Position numbers and translations under genes: made by a program. Positions 45,080-57,650 of a stretch of DNA of 64,000 nt are shown in pieces. A model generated the notes under the pieces. The model did not search any database, was not told the DNA's origin, and saw only the letters and a program-made list of their open reading frames with translations. How positions within the stretch are numbered: position 1 is the stretch's first letter; each line of letters begins with the position of its first letter. Source of the stretch: Portulaca oleracea (lineage: Eukaryota; Streptophyta; Magnoliopsida; Caryophyllales; Portulacaceae). The stretch is from positions 8,725,501 through 8,789,500 of the forward strand of contig CM055875.1 of assembly GCA_029582165.1 (NCBI GenBank), in the 5' to 3' direction.

Positions 45080-45955
45080 TGTATAATGGGATCAAAGAGA
45101 TCTCATTACACATAGAATTCAGGATCTTTATGAACAAGATAAGAATCTTCCTTCTCTAAGTTCTTAAGGATCAACTAAACTCCATGACAAGAGATGGAAA
45201 ACGAAAAGATGAATGGGATTCATTTACCAAGATGCTTGAATGATGAACGAATGGTGAACGATTGATGAACGTTTGATGATTGAATGATGATACGATTGAT
45301 GAATGGACGAATGAATGATAATTGGCTTTGAAGTCTTCAATGGAGATATAGACACACCACTCCAAGACTTCTCCAATTCTACCTTTCACCATCAAGGGAC
45401 GCTAACCAAAGGCTAGAAGTAGGGATAGACGATTCTACCTCAAGAGAAACAAAACACGAGCACAAAAGCTAGAGAGAAAACCACATTATGTGTGTTTGAT
45501 TTGTATTTTGCTTATTGAATGAATTGTGTTTACAAGGCACCCAAGGGGTCTATTTATAGCAAATGAGAGGCCCCTTGGCGTGTACATTACAAGAAATACA
45601 AGGGATCCTAGCTTAGATCATTTAATACAAGTGTGACATCATAAAGAAACAAATGTACATAAGCTAGATTAAAACAATGATAACTTGCTCGTTGCTCTTC
45701 CAAACTTCAAGATTCAAAAACCATTGGAAATCTCCTTTGATGTAGATCATTCGACCCTAGGATGACTTTCACAATATCTTCGTGGTTCTTGAGATATAGA
45801 GCAAATTACCGAGCTGCCCTTGATAAAGTTATTCAAACGTAAGAGAGACTTGAGGGAATGGAGCTCCTTTTCCATGTAATCAAGTATTTGGCTCCCATGA
45901 TGTATATTTGATGTCTTCCTTGATGACCTTGATGTATATGGCTATCAAATATACA
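45080..45955 (-). repeat. Array LTR 2
   Basis: 876 bp. TATA box at 45550-45559. It shares with LTR 3 the variants CGTTGCTCTTCC and TTGGAAATCTCC, absent from the other LTRs. Confidence 0.93.
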
Positions 45956-47746
45956 TCATACTCCGCCGGTAAAAGTTTGTCCTCAAACTTAGACAAAACT
46001 TCTTCTAAACCGTTACATAGCACTTCTTCTAAGCTCATCCTTCTTCTTATAAGAGATCTTTCCAAAAGTATTGTACACGTCAACTTGCTTCTTCCTCTTG
46101 CGTTCCTTGAAGAGATTACAAACTCTCTTTTTAAATGCTTTGAAATTATCATAGATCCCTTTGACGAACTTCAACTTTCTTCCAAGTTTTCTCATGAATA
46201 ATCCAATGACATCATGGTGCTTCAAATGTCGTTTATTCATGGAGAATGTAGAAATCTCATACAACTTCTCAACTTCAAAGTATAGATTCACAAGCTTGTA
46301 ACTCATGATGAAGTCAATAGTAATATGACGTTCCATCTTTGAAGAATGACCTTCAACGATCATAATTTCATCTTCATACAACTTTGATCCTTCCAACAAA
46401 GTATAACAAGAACCCATAGAAGTAATATTACAATATAATGAATTTTTGCAAATCTTGTAAAAACAAAGACTTACTAAACTTCTTGGATCAAAATGAATGT
46501 CCTTGTCATGAAACGATTGACCGTGTGTATAGCTCTCAGTTTGTAATGTTTGGACCCTTGTTGTAGCGAGGCCAATATCATTGCCATGGTCCTTATCAAC
46601 GCCAATGCTAGCGCCAAGGTCCTCATAGATGGCACTACTTTCTCCTTCTTGGATCAATGAACATACTTTTTCTTGGATGGTGTAATGAGAGTAAGAAATA
46701 AGATCTCTTTGTTGTTGATCTTGCGGTACACTAGCCTCTTTCAAGGCTCTACTTACAACAAGCAACTCTTCTCCATTTAATTCTTCTACATACATCTTTT
46801 CTATTACAATATTCTCCTGTTTTTCTTCTTCGTGTGCTTCATGAGGCACGCTACATACCTCATTCATACCAAGCTTATTACTCGTTTCATAAACATCCTC
46901 ATGCTCGTCAAATACATCAAATACCACACTTTCAATTTCTGGTTGCATGCTTAACGATGTTTGACAATCAACTTAAGATACTTCTTTCTCCTTAGGACAT
47001 GCACTTTCAACATGATCAAAACTTTGGCAACATAGACATGTACTTGGGACAATGGAAGTGAGGAGGTTTATAGGCTGTTTTGAGGAGCTTTGGATAACAG
47101 ATGTGGGGAGGTTTAGGGGCTGTTTTGTGGAGTGATGGGCATTAGGTTGTAGGAGCTGTTTTGGAGGCGTTTGGACGATAGGTTTGGGACGAGTTTGTGG
47201 CTTAGTTTGAAGGTCCTTGGCGTGGGATTGTTGGGATGGTTTGTGAGGTCTTTGTTGTATATGGGTTTTATCCCAAAGTTCTTTACTCTTTACTTGTATT
47301 TCAACGTAAAGGGCTAAAGAACTTAACTCCTCCAAGTTTGTGTAAGATTGATATACAACAACACGCCGAATGTAATCATTAAGACCAAGAGAGTAACATA
47401 CCAAAACTCGTGGATCATTTTCCTTAAGAGCATATTTCTACAGTTGCCGCCTGAATTCTATTGTATATTCAACCACGTCCTAGCTCCCTTGCTCCATTCT
47501 TTCAAGTTTGTTGATGTAGTCACCCTTGTAATTGAATGGCAAAACCACTTTTTGAACATTATTTCCATTCTTCTTGATGGAACGTTTACTCCATTCATAA
47601 GGTGCTTCATATTTAACCTCATAAGGATGTATCTCGCGTTAATTTGCGCTTCTTGATCCCTTTTGAAGAATCCCAAGTTCTTCCATTTGTTTGGTGAGAT
47701 TATGAATTTGTTGCTCCAAACGTTGTAAATCACTTTGTGAACTCAT
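45880..47746 (-). pseudogene. Array unit 2: gag-protease-like frame
   Basis: Primer site at 47980-47991. The ATG at 47746 opens MSSQSDLQRLEQQIHNLTKQ. A private TAA interrupts near 47640, the common TAG lies at 47480-47482, and a TAG replaces tryptophan near 47437. The gag C-terminal part (SLGLNDYIRRVVVYQSYTNL, EELSSLALYVEIQVKSKELW) is open from 47404 to a TAA at 46973. Then MQPEIESVVFDVFDEHED is open from 46948 to 46013, with the protease-like block and a basic segment KERKRKKQVDVYNTF. It ends RRSAM before a frame change to the pol tail. Two of its stops are shared with unit 3. The polypurine tract is the GGCGGAG form. Confidence 0.8.
45899..45957. repeat. Inverted repeat at the LTR end (all units)
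   Basis: GATGTATATTTGAT (45899-45912) and its exact complement ATCAAATATACATC (45944-45957) could form a 14-bp stem at the minus-strand start of the LTR and across the polypurine junction. The same arrangement occurs in every LTR, with one-base changes on each arm in units 7 and 8 (GACGTATATT... and ...CAAGTATACATC). Confidence 0.85.
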
Positions 47747-47998
47747 GCTAGATCTTTTCGCAAGCCATAAAATATGAATCTTGATACAAAAAGATCACAA
47801 GAAACTCATGTTTTTGGGGTAAGCATGTAGGGACGAGAGGGGGTTTGTGTTTGGATTTTGGTTTTGGGGTTCTTTGTGGAGTTTATGGTGGACGTGTAAT
47901 GGAGGGATGGTGGGGGATGGATTTGTGATGGAAAGATGGTAAAAGGATGGTGCAAGAACTAAGAGAATCAAACTCCTAAGCTCTGATACCAATTTTGA

Positions 47999-48874
47999 TG
48001 TATAATGGGATCAAAGAGATCTCATTACACATAGAATTCAGGATCTTTATGAACAAGATGAGAATCTTCCTTCTCTAAGTTCTTAAGGATCAACTAAACT
48101 CAATGAAAAGAGATGGAAAACGAAAAGATGAATGGGATTCATTTACTAAGATGCTTGAATGATGAACGAATGGTGAACGATTAATGAACGTTTGATGATT
48201 GAATGATGATACGATTGATGAATGGACGAATGAATGATAATTGGCTTTGAAGTCTTCAATGGAGATATAGACACACCACTCCAAGACTTCTCCAATTCTA
48301 CCTTTCACCATCAAGGGACACCAACCCAAGGCTAGAAGTAGGGATAGACGATTCTACCTCAAGAGAAACAAAACACGAGCACAAAAGCTAGAGAGAAAAC
48401 CACATTATGTGTGTTTGATTTGTATTTTGCTTATTGAATGAATTGTGTTTACAAGGCACCCAAGGGGTCTATTTATAGCAAATGAGAGGCCCCTTGGCGT
48501 GTACATTACAAGAAACACAAGGGATCCTAGCTTAGATCATTTAATACAAGTGTGACATCATAAAGAAACAAATGTACATAAGCTAGATTAAAACAATGAT
48601 AACTTGCTCGTTGCTCTTCCAAACTTCAAGATTCAAAAACCATTGGAAATCTCCTTTGATGTAGATCATTCGACCCTAGGATGACTTTCACAATATCTTC
48701 GTGGTTCTTGAGATATAGAGCAAATTACCGAGCTGCCCTTGATAAAGTTATTCAAACGTAAGAGAGACTTGAGGGAATGGAGCTCCTTTTCCATGTAATC
48801 AAGTATTTGGCTCCCATGATGTATATTTGATGTCTTCCTTGATGACCTTGATGTATATGGCTATCAAATATACA
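47999..48874 (-). repeat. Array LTR 3
   Basis: 876 bp, closest to LTR 2 by shared variants. TATA box at 48469-48478. Confidence 0.93.
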
Positions 48875-50663
48875 TCATACTCCGCCGGTAAAAGTTTGTC
48901 CTCAAACTTAGACAAAACTTCTTCTAAACCGTTACATAGCACTTCTTCTAAGCTCATCCTTCTTCTTATAAGAGATCTTTCCAAAAGTATTGTACACGTC
49001 AACTTGCTTCTTCCTCTTGCGTTCCTTGAAGAGATTACAAACTCTCTTTTTAAATGCTTTGAAATTATCATAGATCCCTTTGACGAACTTCAACTTTCTT
49101 CCAAGTTTTCTCATGAATAATCCAATGACATCATGGTGCTTCAAATGTCGTTTATTCATGGAGAATGTAGAAATCTCATACAACTTCTCAACTTCAAAGT
49201 ATAGATTCACAAGCTTGTAACTCATGATGAAGTCAATAGTAATATGACGTTCCATCTTTGAAGAATGACCTTCAACGATCATAATTTCATCTTCATACAA
49301 CTTTGATCCTTCCAACAAAGTATAACAAGAACCCATAGAAGTAATATTACAATATAATGAATTTTTGCAAATCTTGTAAAAACAAAGACTTACTAAACTT
49401 CTTGGATCAAAATGAATGTCCTTGTCATGAAACGATTGACCGTGTGTATAGCTCTCAGTTTGTAATGTTTGGACCCTTGTTGTAGCGAGGCCAATATCAT
49501 TGCCATGGTCCTTATCAACGCCAATGCTAGCGCCAAGGTCCTCATAGATGGCACTACTTTCTCCTTCTTGGATCAATGAACATACTTTTTCTTGGATGGT
49601 GTAATGAGAGTAAGAAATAAGATCTCTTTGTTGTTGATCTTGCGGTACACTAGCCTCTTTCAAGGCTCTACTTACAACAAGCAACTCTTCTCCATTTAAT
49701 TCTTCTACATACATCTTTTCTATTACAATATTCTCCTCTTTTACTTCTCCGTGCTTCATGAGGCACGCTACATACCTCATTCATACCAAGCTTATTACTC
49801 GTTTCATAAACATCCTCATGCTCGTCAAATACATCAAATACCACACTTTCAATTTCTGGTTGCATGCTTAACGATGTTTGATAATCAACTTAAGATACTT
49901 CTTTCTCCTTAGGACATGCACTTTCAACATGATCAAAACTTTGGCAACATAGACATGTACTTGGGACAATGGAAGTGGGGAGGTTTATAGGCTGTTTTGA
50001 GGAGCTTTGGATAGTAGATGTGGGGAGGTTTAGGGGCTGTTTTGTGGAGTGATGGGCAATAGGTTGTAGGGGCTGTTTTGGAGGCGTTTGGACGAGAGGT
50101 TTGGGACGAGTTTGTGGCTTAGTTTGAAGGTCCTTGGCGTGGGATTGTTGGGATGGTTTGTGAGGTCTTTGTTGTATATGGGTTTTATCCCAAAGTTCTT
50201 TACTCTTTACTTGTATTTCAACGTAAAGGGCTAAAGAACTTAACTCCTCCAAGTTTGTGTAAGATTGATATACAACAACACGCCGAATGTAATCATTAAG
50301 ACCAAGAGAGTAACATACCAAAACTCGTGGATCATTTTCCTTAAGAGCATATTTCTACAGTTGCCGCCTGAATTCTATTGTATATTCAACCACGTCCTAG
50401 CTCCCTTGCTCCATTCTTTCAAGTTTGTTGATGTAGTCTCCTTTGTAATTGAACGGCAAAAACACTTTTTGAACATTATTTCCATTCTTCTTGATGGAAC
50501 GTTTACTCCATTCATAAGGTGCTTCATATTCAACCTGATAAGGATGTATCTCACGTGAATTTGCGCTTCTTGATCCCTTTTGAAGAATCCCAAGTTCTTC
50601 CATTTGTTTGGTCAGATGATGAATTTGTGGCTCCAAACGTTGTAAATCACTTTGTGAAATCAT
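48799..50663 (-). pseudogene. Array unit 3: gag-protease-like frame
   Basis: Primer site at 50913-50924. The ATG at 50663 is followed by an isoleucine variant (MISQSDLQRLEPQIHHLTKQ), a gag-start type shared with units 5 and 6. The common TAG is at 50397-50399. The tryptophan-to-TAG and the TAA after KEKEVS are shared with unit 2. A 2-bp deletion near 49750 puts the segment after MNEVCSVPHEA in another frame. The protease-like block and basic C-terminus are otherwise intact to 48932. The polypurine tract is the GGCGGAG form. Confidence 0.8.
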
Positions 50664-50931
50664 GCTAGATCTTTTCGCAAGCCATAAAATATTAATCTTG
50701 ATACAAAAAGATCACAAGAAACTCATGTTTTTGGGGTTAGCATTTAGGGACGAGAGGGGGTTTGTGTTTGGGTTTGATTGTGTTTGGGTTTTGGTTTTGG
50801 GGTTCTTTGTGGAGTTTATGGTGGACGTGTAATGGAGGGACGGTGGGGGATGGATTTGTGATGGAAAGATGGTAAAAAGATGGTGCAAGAACTAAGAGAA
50901 TCAAACTCCTAAGCTCTGATACCAATTTTGA

Positions 50932-51796
50932 TGTATAATGGGATCAAAGAGATCTCATTACACATAGAATTCAGGATCTTTATGAACAAGATGAGAATCT
51001 TCCTTCTCTAAGTTCTTAAGGATCAACTAAACTCAATGAAAAGAGATGGAAAACGAAAAGATGAATGGGATTCATTTACCAAGATGAACGAATGGTGAAC
51101 GATTGATGAACGTTTGATGATTGAATGATGATACGATTGATGAATGGACGAATGAATGATAATTGGCTTTGAAGTCTTCAATGGAGATATAGACACACCA
51201 CTCCAAGACTTCTCCAATTCTACCTTTCACCATCAAGGGACACCAACCCAAGGCTAGAAGTAGGGATAGACGATTCTACCTCAAGAGAAACAAAACACGA
51301 GCACAAAAGCTAGAGAGAAAACCACATTATGTGTGTTTGATTTGTATTTTGCTTATTGAATGAATTGTGTTTACAAGGCACCCAAGGGGTCTATTTATAG
51401 CAAATGAGAGGCCCCTTGGCGTGTACATTACAAGAAATACAAGGGATCCTAGCTTACATCATCTAATACAAGTGTGACATCATAAAGAAACTAATGTACA
51501 TAAGCTAGATTAAAACAATGATAACTTGCTCGTTTCTCTTCCAAACTTCAAGATTCAAAAACCATTGGAAAGCTCCTTTGATGTAGATCATTCGACCCTA
51601 GGATGACTTTCACAATATCTTCGTGGTTCTTGAGATATAGAGCAAATTACCGAGCTGCCCTTGATAAAGTTATTCAAACGTAAGAGAGTCTTGAGGGAAT
51701 GGAGCTCCTTTTCCATGTAATCAAGTATTTGGCTCCCATGATGTATATTTGATGTCTTCCTTGATGACCTTGATGTATATGGCTATCAAATATACA
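50932..51796 (-). repeat. Array LTR 4
   Basis: 865 bp. It lacks about 12 bp near 51086, one unit of the local GAATGATGAAC repetition. TATA box at 51391-51400. Confidence 0.93.
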
Positions 51797-53586
51797 TCAT
51801 ACTCCCCCGGTAAAAGTTTGTCCTCAAACTTAGACAAAACTTCTTCTAAACCGTTACATAGCACTTCTTCTAAGCTCATCCTTCTTCTTATAAGAGATCT
51901 TTCCAAAAGTATTGTACACGTCAACTTGCTTCTTCCTCTTGCGTTCCTTGAAGAGATTACAAACTCTCTTTTTAAATGCTTTGAAATTATCATAGATCCC
52001 TTTGACGAACTTCCACTTTCTTCCAAGTTTTCTCATGAATAATCCAATGACATCATGGTGCTTCAAATGTCGTTTATTCATGGAGAATGTAGAAATCTCA
52101 TATAACTTCTCAACTTCAAAGTATAGATTCACAAGCTTGTAACTCATGATGAAGTCAATAGTAATATGACGTTCCATCTTTGAAGAATGACCTTCAACGA
52201 TCATAATTTCATCTTCATACAACTTTGATCCTTCCAACAAAGTATAACAAGAACCCATAGAAGTAATATTACAATATAATGAATTTTTTCAAATCTTGTA
52301 AAAACAAAGACTTACTAAACTTCTTGGATCAAAATGAATGTCCTTGTCATGAAACGATTGACCGTGTGTATAGCTCTCCGTTTGTAATGTTTGGACCCTT
52401 GTTGTAGCGAGGCCAATATCATTGCCATGGTCCTTATCAACGCCAATGCTAGCGTCAAGGTCCTCATAGATGGCACTACTTTCTCCTTCTTGGATCAATG
52501 AACATACTTCTTCTTGGATGGTGTAATGAGAGTAAGAAATAAGCTCTCTTTGTTGTTGATCTTGCGGTACACTAGCCTCTTTCAAGGCTCTACTTACAAC
52601 AAGCAACTCTTCTCCATTTAATTCTTCTACATACATCTTTTCTATTACAATATTCTCCTCTTTTTCTTCTCCGTGTGCTTCATGAGGCACGCTACATACC
52701 TCATTCATGCCAAGCTTATTACTCGTTTCATAAACATCCTCATGCTCGTCAAATACATCAAATACCACACTTTCAATTTCTGGTTGCATGCTTAATGATG
52801 TTTGACAATCAACTAAAGATACTTCTTTCTCCTTAGGACATGCACTTTCAACATGATCAAAACTTTGGCAACATAGACATGTACTTGGGACAATGGAAGT
52901 GGGGAGGTTTATAGGCTGTTTTGAGGAGCTTTGGATAGTAGATGTGGGGAGGTTTAGGGGCTGTTTTGTGGAGTGATGGGCAATAGGTTGTAGGCGCTGT
53001 TTTGGAGGCGTTTGGACGAGAGGTTTGGGACGAGTTTGTGGCTTAGTTTGAAGGTCCTTGGCGTGGGATTGTTGGGATGGTTTGTGAGGTCTTTGTCAGA
53101 TATGGTTTTATCCCAAAGTTCTTTACTCTTTACTTGTATTTCAACGTAAAGGGCTAAAGAACTTAACTCCTCCAAGTTTGTGTAAGATTGATATACAACA
53201 ACACGCCGAATGTAATCATTAAGACCAAGAGAGTAACATACCAAAACTCGTGGATCATTTTCCTTAGGAGCATATTTCCACAGTTACCGCCTGAATTCTA
53301 TTGTATATTCAACCACGTCCTAGCTCCCTGTCTCCATTCTTTCAAGTTTGTTGATGTAGTCTCCTTTGTAATTGAATGGCAAAAACACTTTTTGAACATT
53401 ATTTCCATTCTTCTTGATGGAACGTTTACTCCATTCATAAGGTGCTTCATATTCAACCTCACAAGGATGTATCTCACGTGAATTTGCGCTTCTTGATCCC
53501 TTTTGAAGAGTCCCAAGTTCTTCCATTTGTTTGGTGAGATTATGAATTTGTTGCTCCAAACGTTGTAAATCACTTTGTGAACTCAT
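51721..53586 (-). pseudogene. Array unit 4: gag-protease-like frame
   Basis: Primer site at 53836-53847. The ATG at 53586 opens an 88-codon gag N-terminal part to the common TAG (53320-53322). A small deletion near 53096 shifts the frame after KSKELWDKT. From 52789 (MQPEIESVVFDVF) it is open to 52289, where cysteine TGC has become TGA, a stop shared by units 4-8. It is then open again from 52258 (MGSCYTLLEG) to 51854. This is the leftmost unit with the uninterrupted GGGGGAG polypurine tract. Confidence 0.8.
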
Positions 53587-53854
53587 GCTAGATCTTTTCG
53601 CAAGCCATAAAATATGAATCTTGATACAAAAAGATCACAAGAAACTCATGTTTTTGGGGTTAGCATGTAGGGACGAGAGGGGGTTTGTGTTTGGGTTTGA
53701 TTGTGTTTGGGTTTTGGTTTTGGGGTTCTTTGTGGAGTTTATGGTGGACGTGTAATGGAGGGATGGTGGGGGATGGATTTGTGATGGAAAGATGGTAAAA
53801 AGATGGTGCAAGAACTAAGAGAATCAAACTCCTAAGCTCTGATACCAATTTTGA

Positions 53855-54730
53855 TGTATAATGGGATCAAAGAGATCTCATTACACATAGAATTCAGGAT
53901 CTTTATGAACAAGATGAGAATCTTCCTTCTCTAAGTTCTTAAGGATCAACTAAACTCAATGAAAAGAGATGGAAAACGAAAAGATGAATGGGATTCATTT
54001 ACCAAGATGCTTGAATGATGAACGAATGGTGAACGATTGATGAACGTTTGATGATTGAATGATGATACGATTGATGAATGGACGAATGAATGATAATTGG
54101 CTTTGAAGTCTTCAATGGAGATATAGACACACCACTCCAAGACTTCTCCAATTCTACCTTTCACCATCAAGGGACGCCAACCCAAGGCTAGAAGTAGGGA
54201 TAGACGATTCTCCCTCAAGAGAAACGAAACACGAGCACAAAAGCTAGAGAGAAAACCACATTATGTGTGTTTGATTTGTATTTTGCTTATTGAATGAATT
54301 GTGTTTACAAGGCACCCAAGGGGTCTATTTATAGCAAATGAGAGGCCCCTTGGCGTGTACATTACAAGAAATACAAGGGATCCTAGCTTACATCATCTAA
54401 TACAAGTGTGACATCATAAAGAAACAAATGTACATAAGCTAGATTAAAACAATGATAACTTGCTCGTTTCTCTTCCAAACTTCAAGATTCAAAAACCATT
54501 GGAAAGCTCCTTTGATGTAGATCATTCGACCCTAGGATGACTTTCACAATATCTTTGGGGTTCTTGAGATATAGAGCAAATTACCGAGCTGCCCTTGATA
54601 AAGTTATTAAAACGTAAGAGAGACTTGAGGGAATGGAGCTCCTTTTCCATGTAATCAAGTATTTGGCTCCCATGACGTATATTTGATGTCTTCCTTGATC
54701 ACCTTGATGTATATGGCTATCAAATATACA
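53855..54730 (-). repeat. Array LTR 5
   Basis: 876 bp. TATA box at 54325-54334. TCTCCCTCAAGAGAAACGAAAC is shared with LTRs 1, 7 and 8. Confidence 0.93.
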
Positions 54731-56511
54731 TCATACTCCCCCGATAAAAGTTTGTCCTCAAACTTAGACAAAACTTCTTCTAAACCGTTACATAGCACTT
54801 CTTCTAAGCTCATCCTTCTTCTTATAAGAGATCTTTCCAAAAGTATTGTACACGTGAACTTGCTTCTTCCTCTTGCGTTCCTTGAAGAGATTACAAACTC
54901 TCTTTTTAAATTCTTTGAAATTATCATAGATCCCTTTGACGAACTTCCACTTTCTTCCAAGTTTTCTCATGAATAATCCAATGACATCATGGTGCTTCAA
55001 ATGTCGTTTATTCATGGAGAATGTAGAAATCTCATATAACTTCTCAACTTCAAAGTATAGATTCACAAGCTTGTAACTCATGATGAAGTCAATAGTAATA
55101 TGACGTTCCATCTTTGAAGAATGACCTTCAACGATCATAATTTCATCTTCATACAACTTTGATCCTTCCAACAAAGTATAACAAGAACCCATAAGTAATA
55201 TTACAATATAATGAATTTTTTCAAATCTTGTAAAACAAAGACTTACTAAACTTCTTGGATCAAAATGAATGTCCTTGTCATGAAACGATTGACCGCGTGT
55301 GTATAGCTCCGTTTGTAATGTTTGGACCCTTGTTGTAGCGAGGCCAATATCATTGCCATGGTCCTTATCAACGCCAATGCTAGCGTCAAGGTCCTCATAG
55401 ATGGCACTACTTTCTCCTTCTTGGATCAATGAACATGCTTCTTCTTGGATGGTGTAATGAGAGTAAGAAATAAGCTCTCTTTGTTGTTGATCTTGCGGTA
55501 TACTAGCCTCTTTCAAGGCTCTACCTACAACAAGCAACTCTTCTCCATTTAATTCTTCTACATACATCTTTTCTATTACAATATTCTCCTCTTTTACTTC
55601 TCCGTGTGCTTCATGAGGCACGCTACATACCTCATTCATGCCAAGCTTATTACTCGTTTCATAAACATCCTCATGCTCGTCAAATACATCAAATACCACA
55701 CTTTCAATTTCTGGTTGCATGCTTAATGATGTTTGACAATCAAATAAAGATACTTCTTTCTCCTTAGGACATGCACTTTCAACATGATCAAAACTTTGGC
55801 AACATAGACATGTACTTGGGACAATGGAAGTGGGGAGGTTTATAGGCTGTTTTGAGGAGCTTTGTATAGTAGATGTGGGGAGGTTTAGGGGCTGTTTTGT
55901 GGAGTGATGGGCAATAGGTTGTAGGCGCTGTTTTGGAGGCATTTGGACGAGAGGTTTTGGACGAGTTTGTGGCTTAGTTTGAAGGTCCTTGGCGTGGGAT
56001 TGTTGTGATGGTTTTGGAGGTCTTTGTTGTATATGGGTTTTATCCCAAAGTTCTTTACTCTTTACTTGTATTTCAACGTAAAGGGCTAAAGAACTTAACC
56101 TCCAAGTTTGTGTAAGATTGATATACAACAACACGAATGTAATCATTAAGACCAAGAGAGTAACATACCAAAACTCGTGGATCATTTTCCTTAAGAGCAT
56201 ATTTCACAATTGTCACTGAATTCTATTGTATATTCAACCACGTCCTAGCTCCCTTGCTCCATTCTTTCAAGTTTGTTGATGTAGTCTCCTTTGTAATTGA
56301 ACGGCAAAAACACTTTTTGAACATTATTTCCATTCTTCTTGATGGAACGTTTACTCCATTCATAAGGTGCTTCATATTCAACCTGATAAGGATGTATCTC
56401 ACGTGAATTTGCGCTTCTTGATCCCTTTTGAAGAATCCCAAGTTCTTCCATTTGTTTGGTCAGATGATGAATTTGTGGCTCCAAACGTTGTAAATCACTT
56501 TGTGAAATCAT
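54655..56511 (-). pseudogene. Array unit 5: gag-protease-like frame with many small indels
   Basis: Primer site at 56756-56767. The gag N-terminal part (MISQSDLQRLEPQIHHL type) runs from 56511 to the common TAG at 56245-56247. This unit carries a cluster of 1-3-bp deletions (near 55195, 55233, 55310, 56098, 56135, 56210, 56597) that the others lack. Partly by mutual compensation they leave a 470-codon stretch open from 56200 to 54788, the longest in the array. It joins the zinc knuckle CLCCQSFDHVESAC, the acidic section, the protease-like block (frame changed over about 15 residues before MGSCYTLLEG) and the basic C-terminus. Whether these indels are biological or base-calling errors cannot be told. 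Confidence 0.75.
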
Positions 56512-56774
56512 GCTAGATCTTTTCGCAAGCCATAAAATATTAATCTTGATACAAAAAGATCACAAGAAACTCATGTTTTTGGGGTTAGCATTTAGGACGA
56601 GGGGTTTGTGTTTGGGTTTGATTGTGTTTGGGTTTTGGTTTGGGGTTCTTTGTGGAGTTTATGGGAGACGTGTAATGGAGGGATGGTGGGGGATGGATTT
56701 GTGATGGAAAGATGGTAAAAAGATGGTGCAAGAACTAAGAGAATCAAACTCCTAAGCTCTGATACCAATTTTGA

Positions 56775-57650
56775 TGTATAATGGGATCAAAGAGATCTCA
56801 TTACACATAGAATTCAGGATCTTTATGAACAAGATGAAAATCTTCCTTCTCTAAGTTCTTAAGGATCAACTAAACTCAATGAAAAGAGATGGAAAACGAA
56901 AAGATGAATGGGATTCATTTACCAAGATGCTTGAATGATGAACGAATGGTGAACGATTGATGAACGTTTGATGATTGAATGATGATACGATTGATGAATG
57001 GACGAATGAATGATAATTGGCTTTGAAGTCTTCAATGGAGATATAGACACACCACTCCAAGACTTCTCCAATTCTACCTTTCACCATCAAGGGACGCCAA
57101 CCCAAGGCTAGAAGTAGGGATAGACGATTCTCCGTCAAGAAAAACGAAACACGAGCACAAAAGCTAGAGAGAAAACCACATTATGTGTGTTTGATTTGTA
57201 TTTGGCTTATTGAATGAATTGTGTTTACAAGGCACCCAAGGGGTCTATTTATAGCAAATGAGAGGCCCCTTGGCGTGTACATTACAAGAAATACAAGGGA
57301 TCCTAGCTTACATCATCTAATACAAGTGTGACATCATAAAGAAACAAATGTACATAAGCTAGATTAAAACAATGATAACTTGCTCGTTTCTCTTCCAAAC
57401 TTCAAGATTCAAAAACCATTGGAAAGCTCCTTTGATGTAGATCATTCGACCCTAGGATGACTTTCACAATATCTTCGTGGTTCTTGAGATATAGAGCAAA
57501 TTACCGAGCTGCCCTTGATAAAGTTATTCAAACGTAAGAGAGACTTGAGGGAATGGAGCTCCTTTTCCATGTAATCAAGTATTTGGCTCCCATGACGTAT
57601 ATTTGATGTCTTCCTTGATCACCTTGATGTATATGGCTATCAAATATACA
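56775..57650 (-). repeat. Array LTR 6
   Basis: 876 bp. TATA box at 57245-57254. Private change TCTCCGTCAAGAAAAACG near 57131. Confidence 0.93.
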
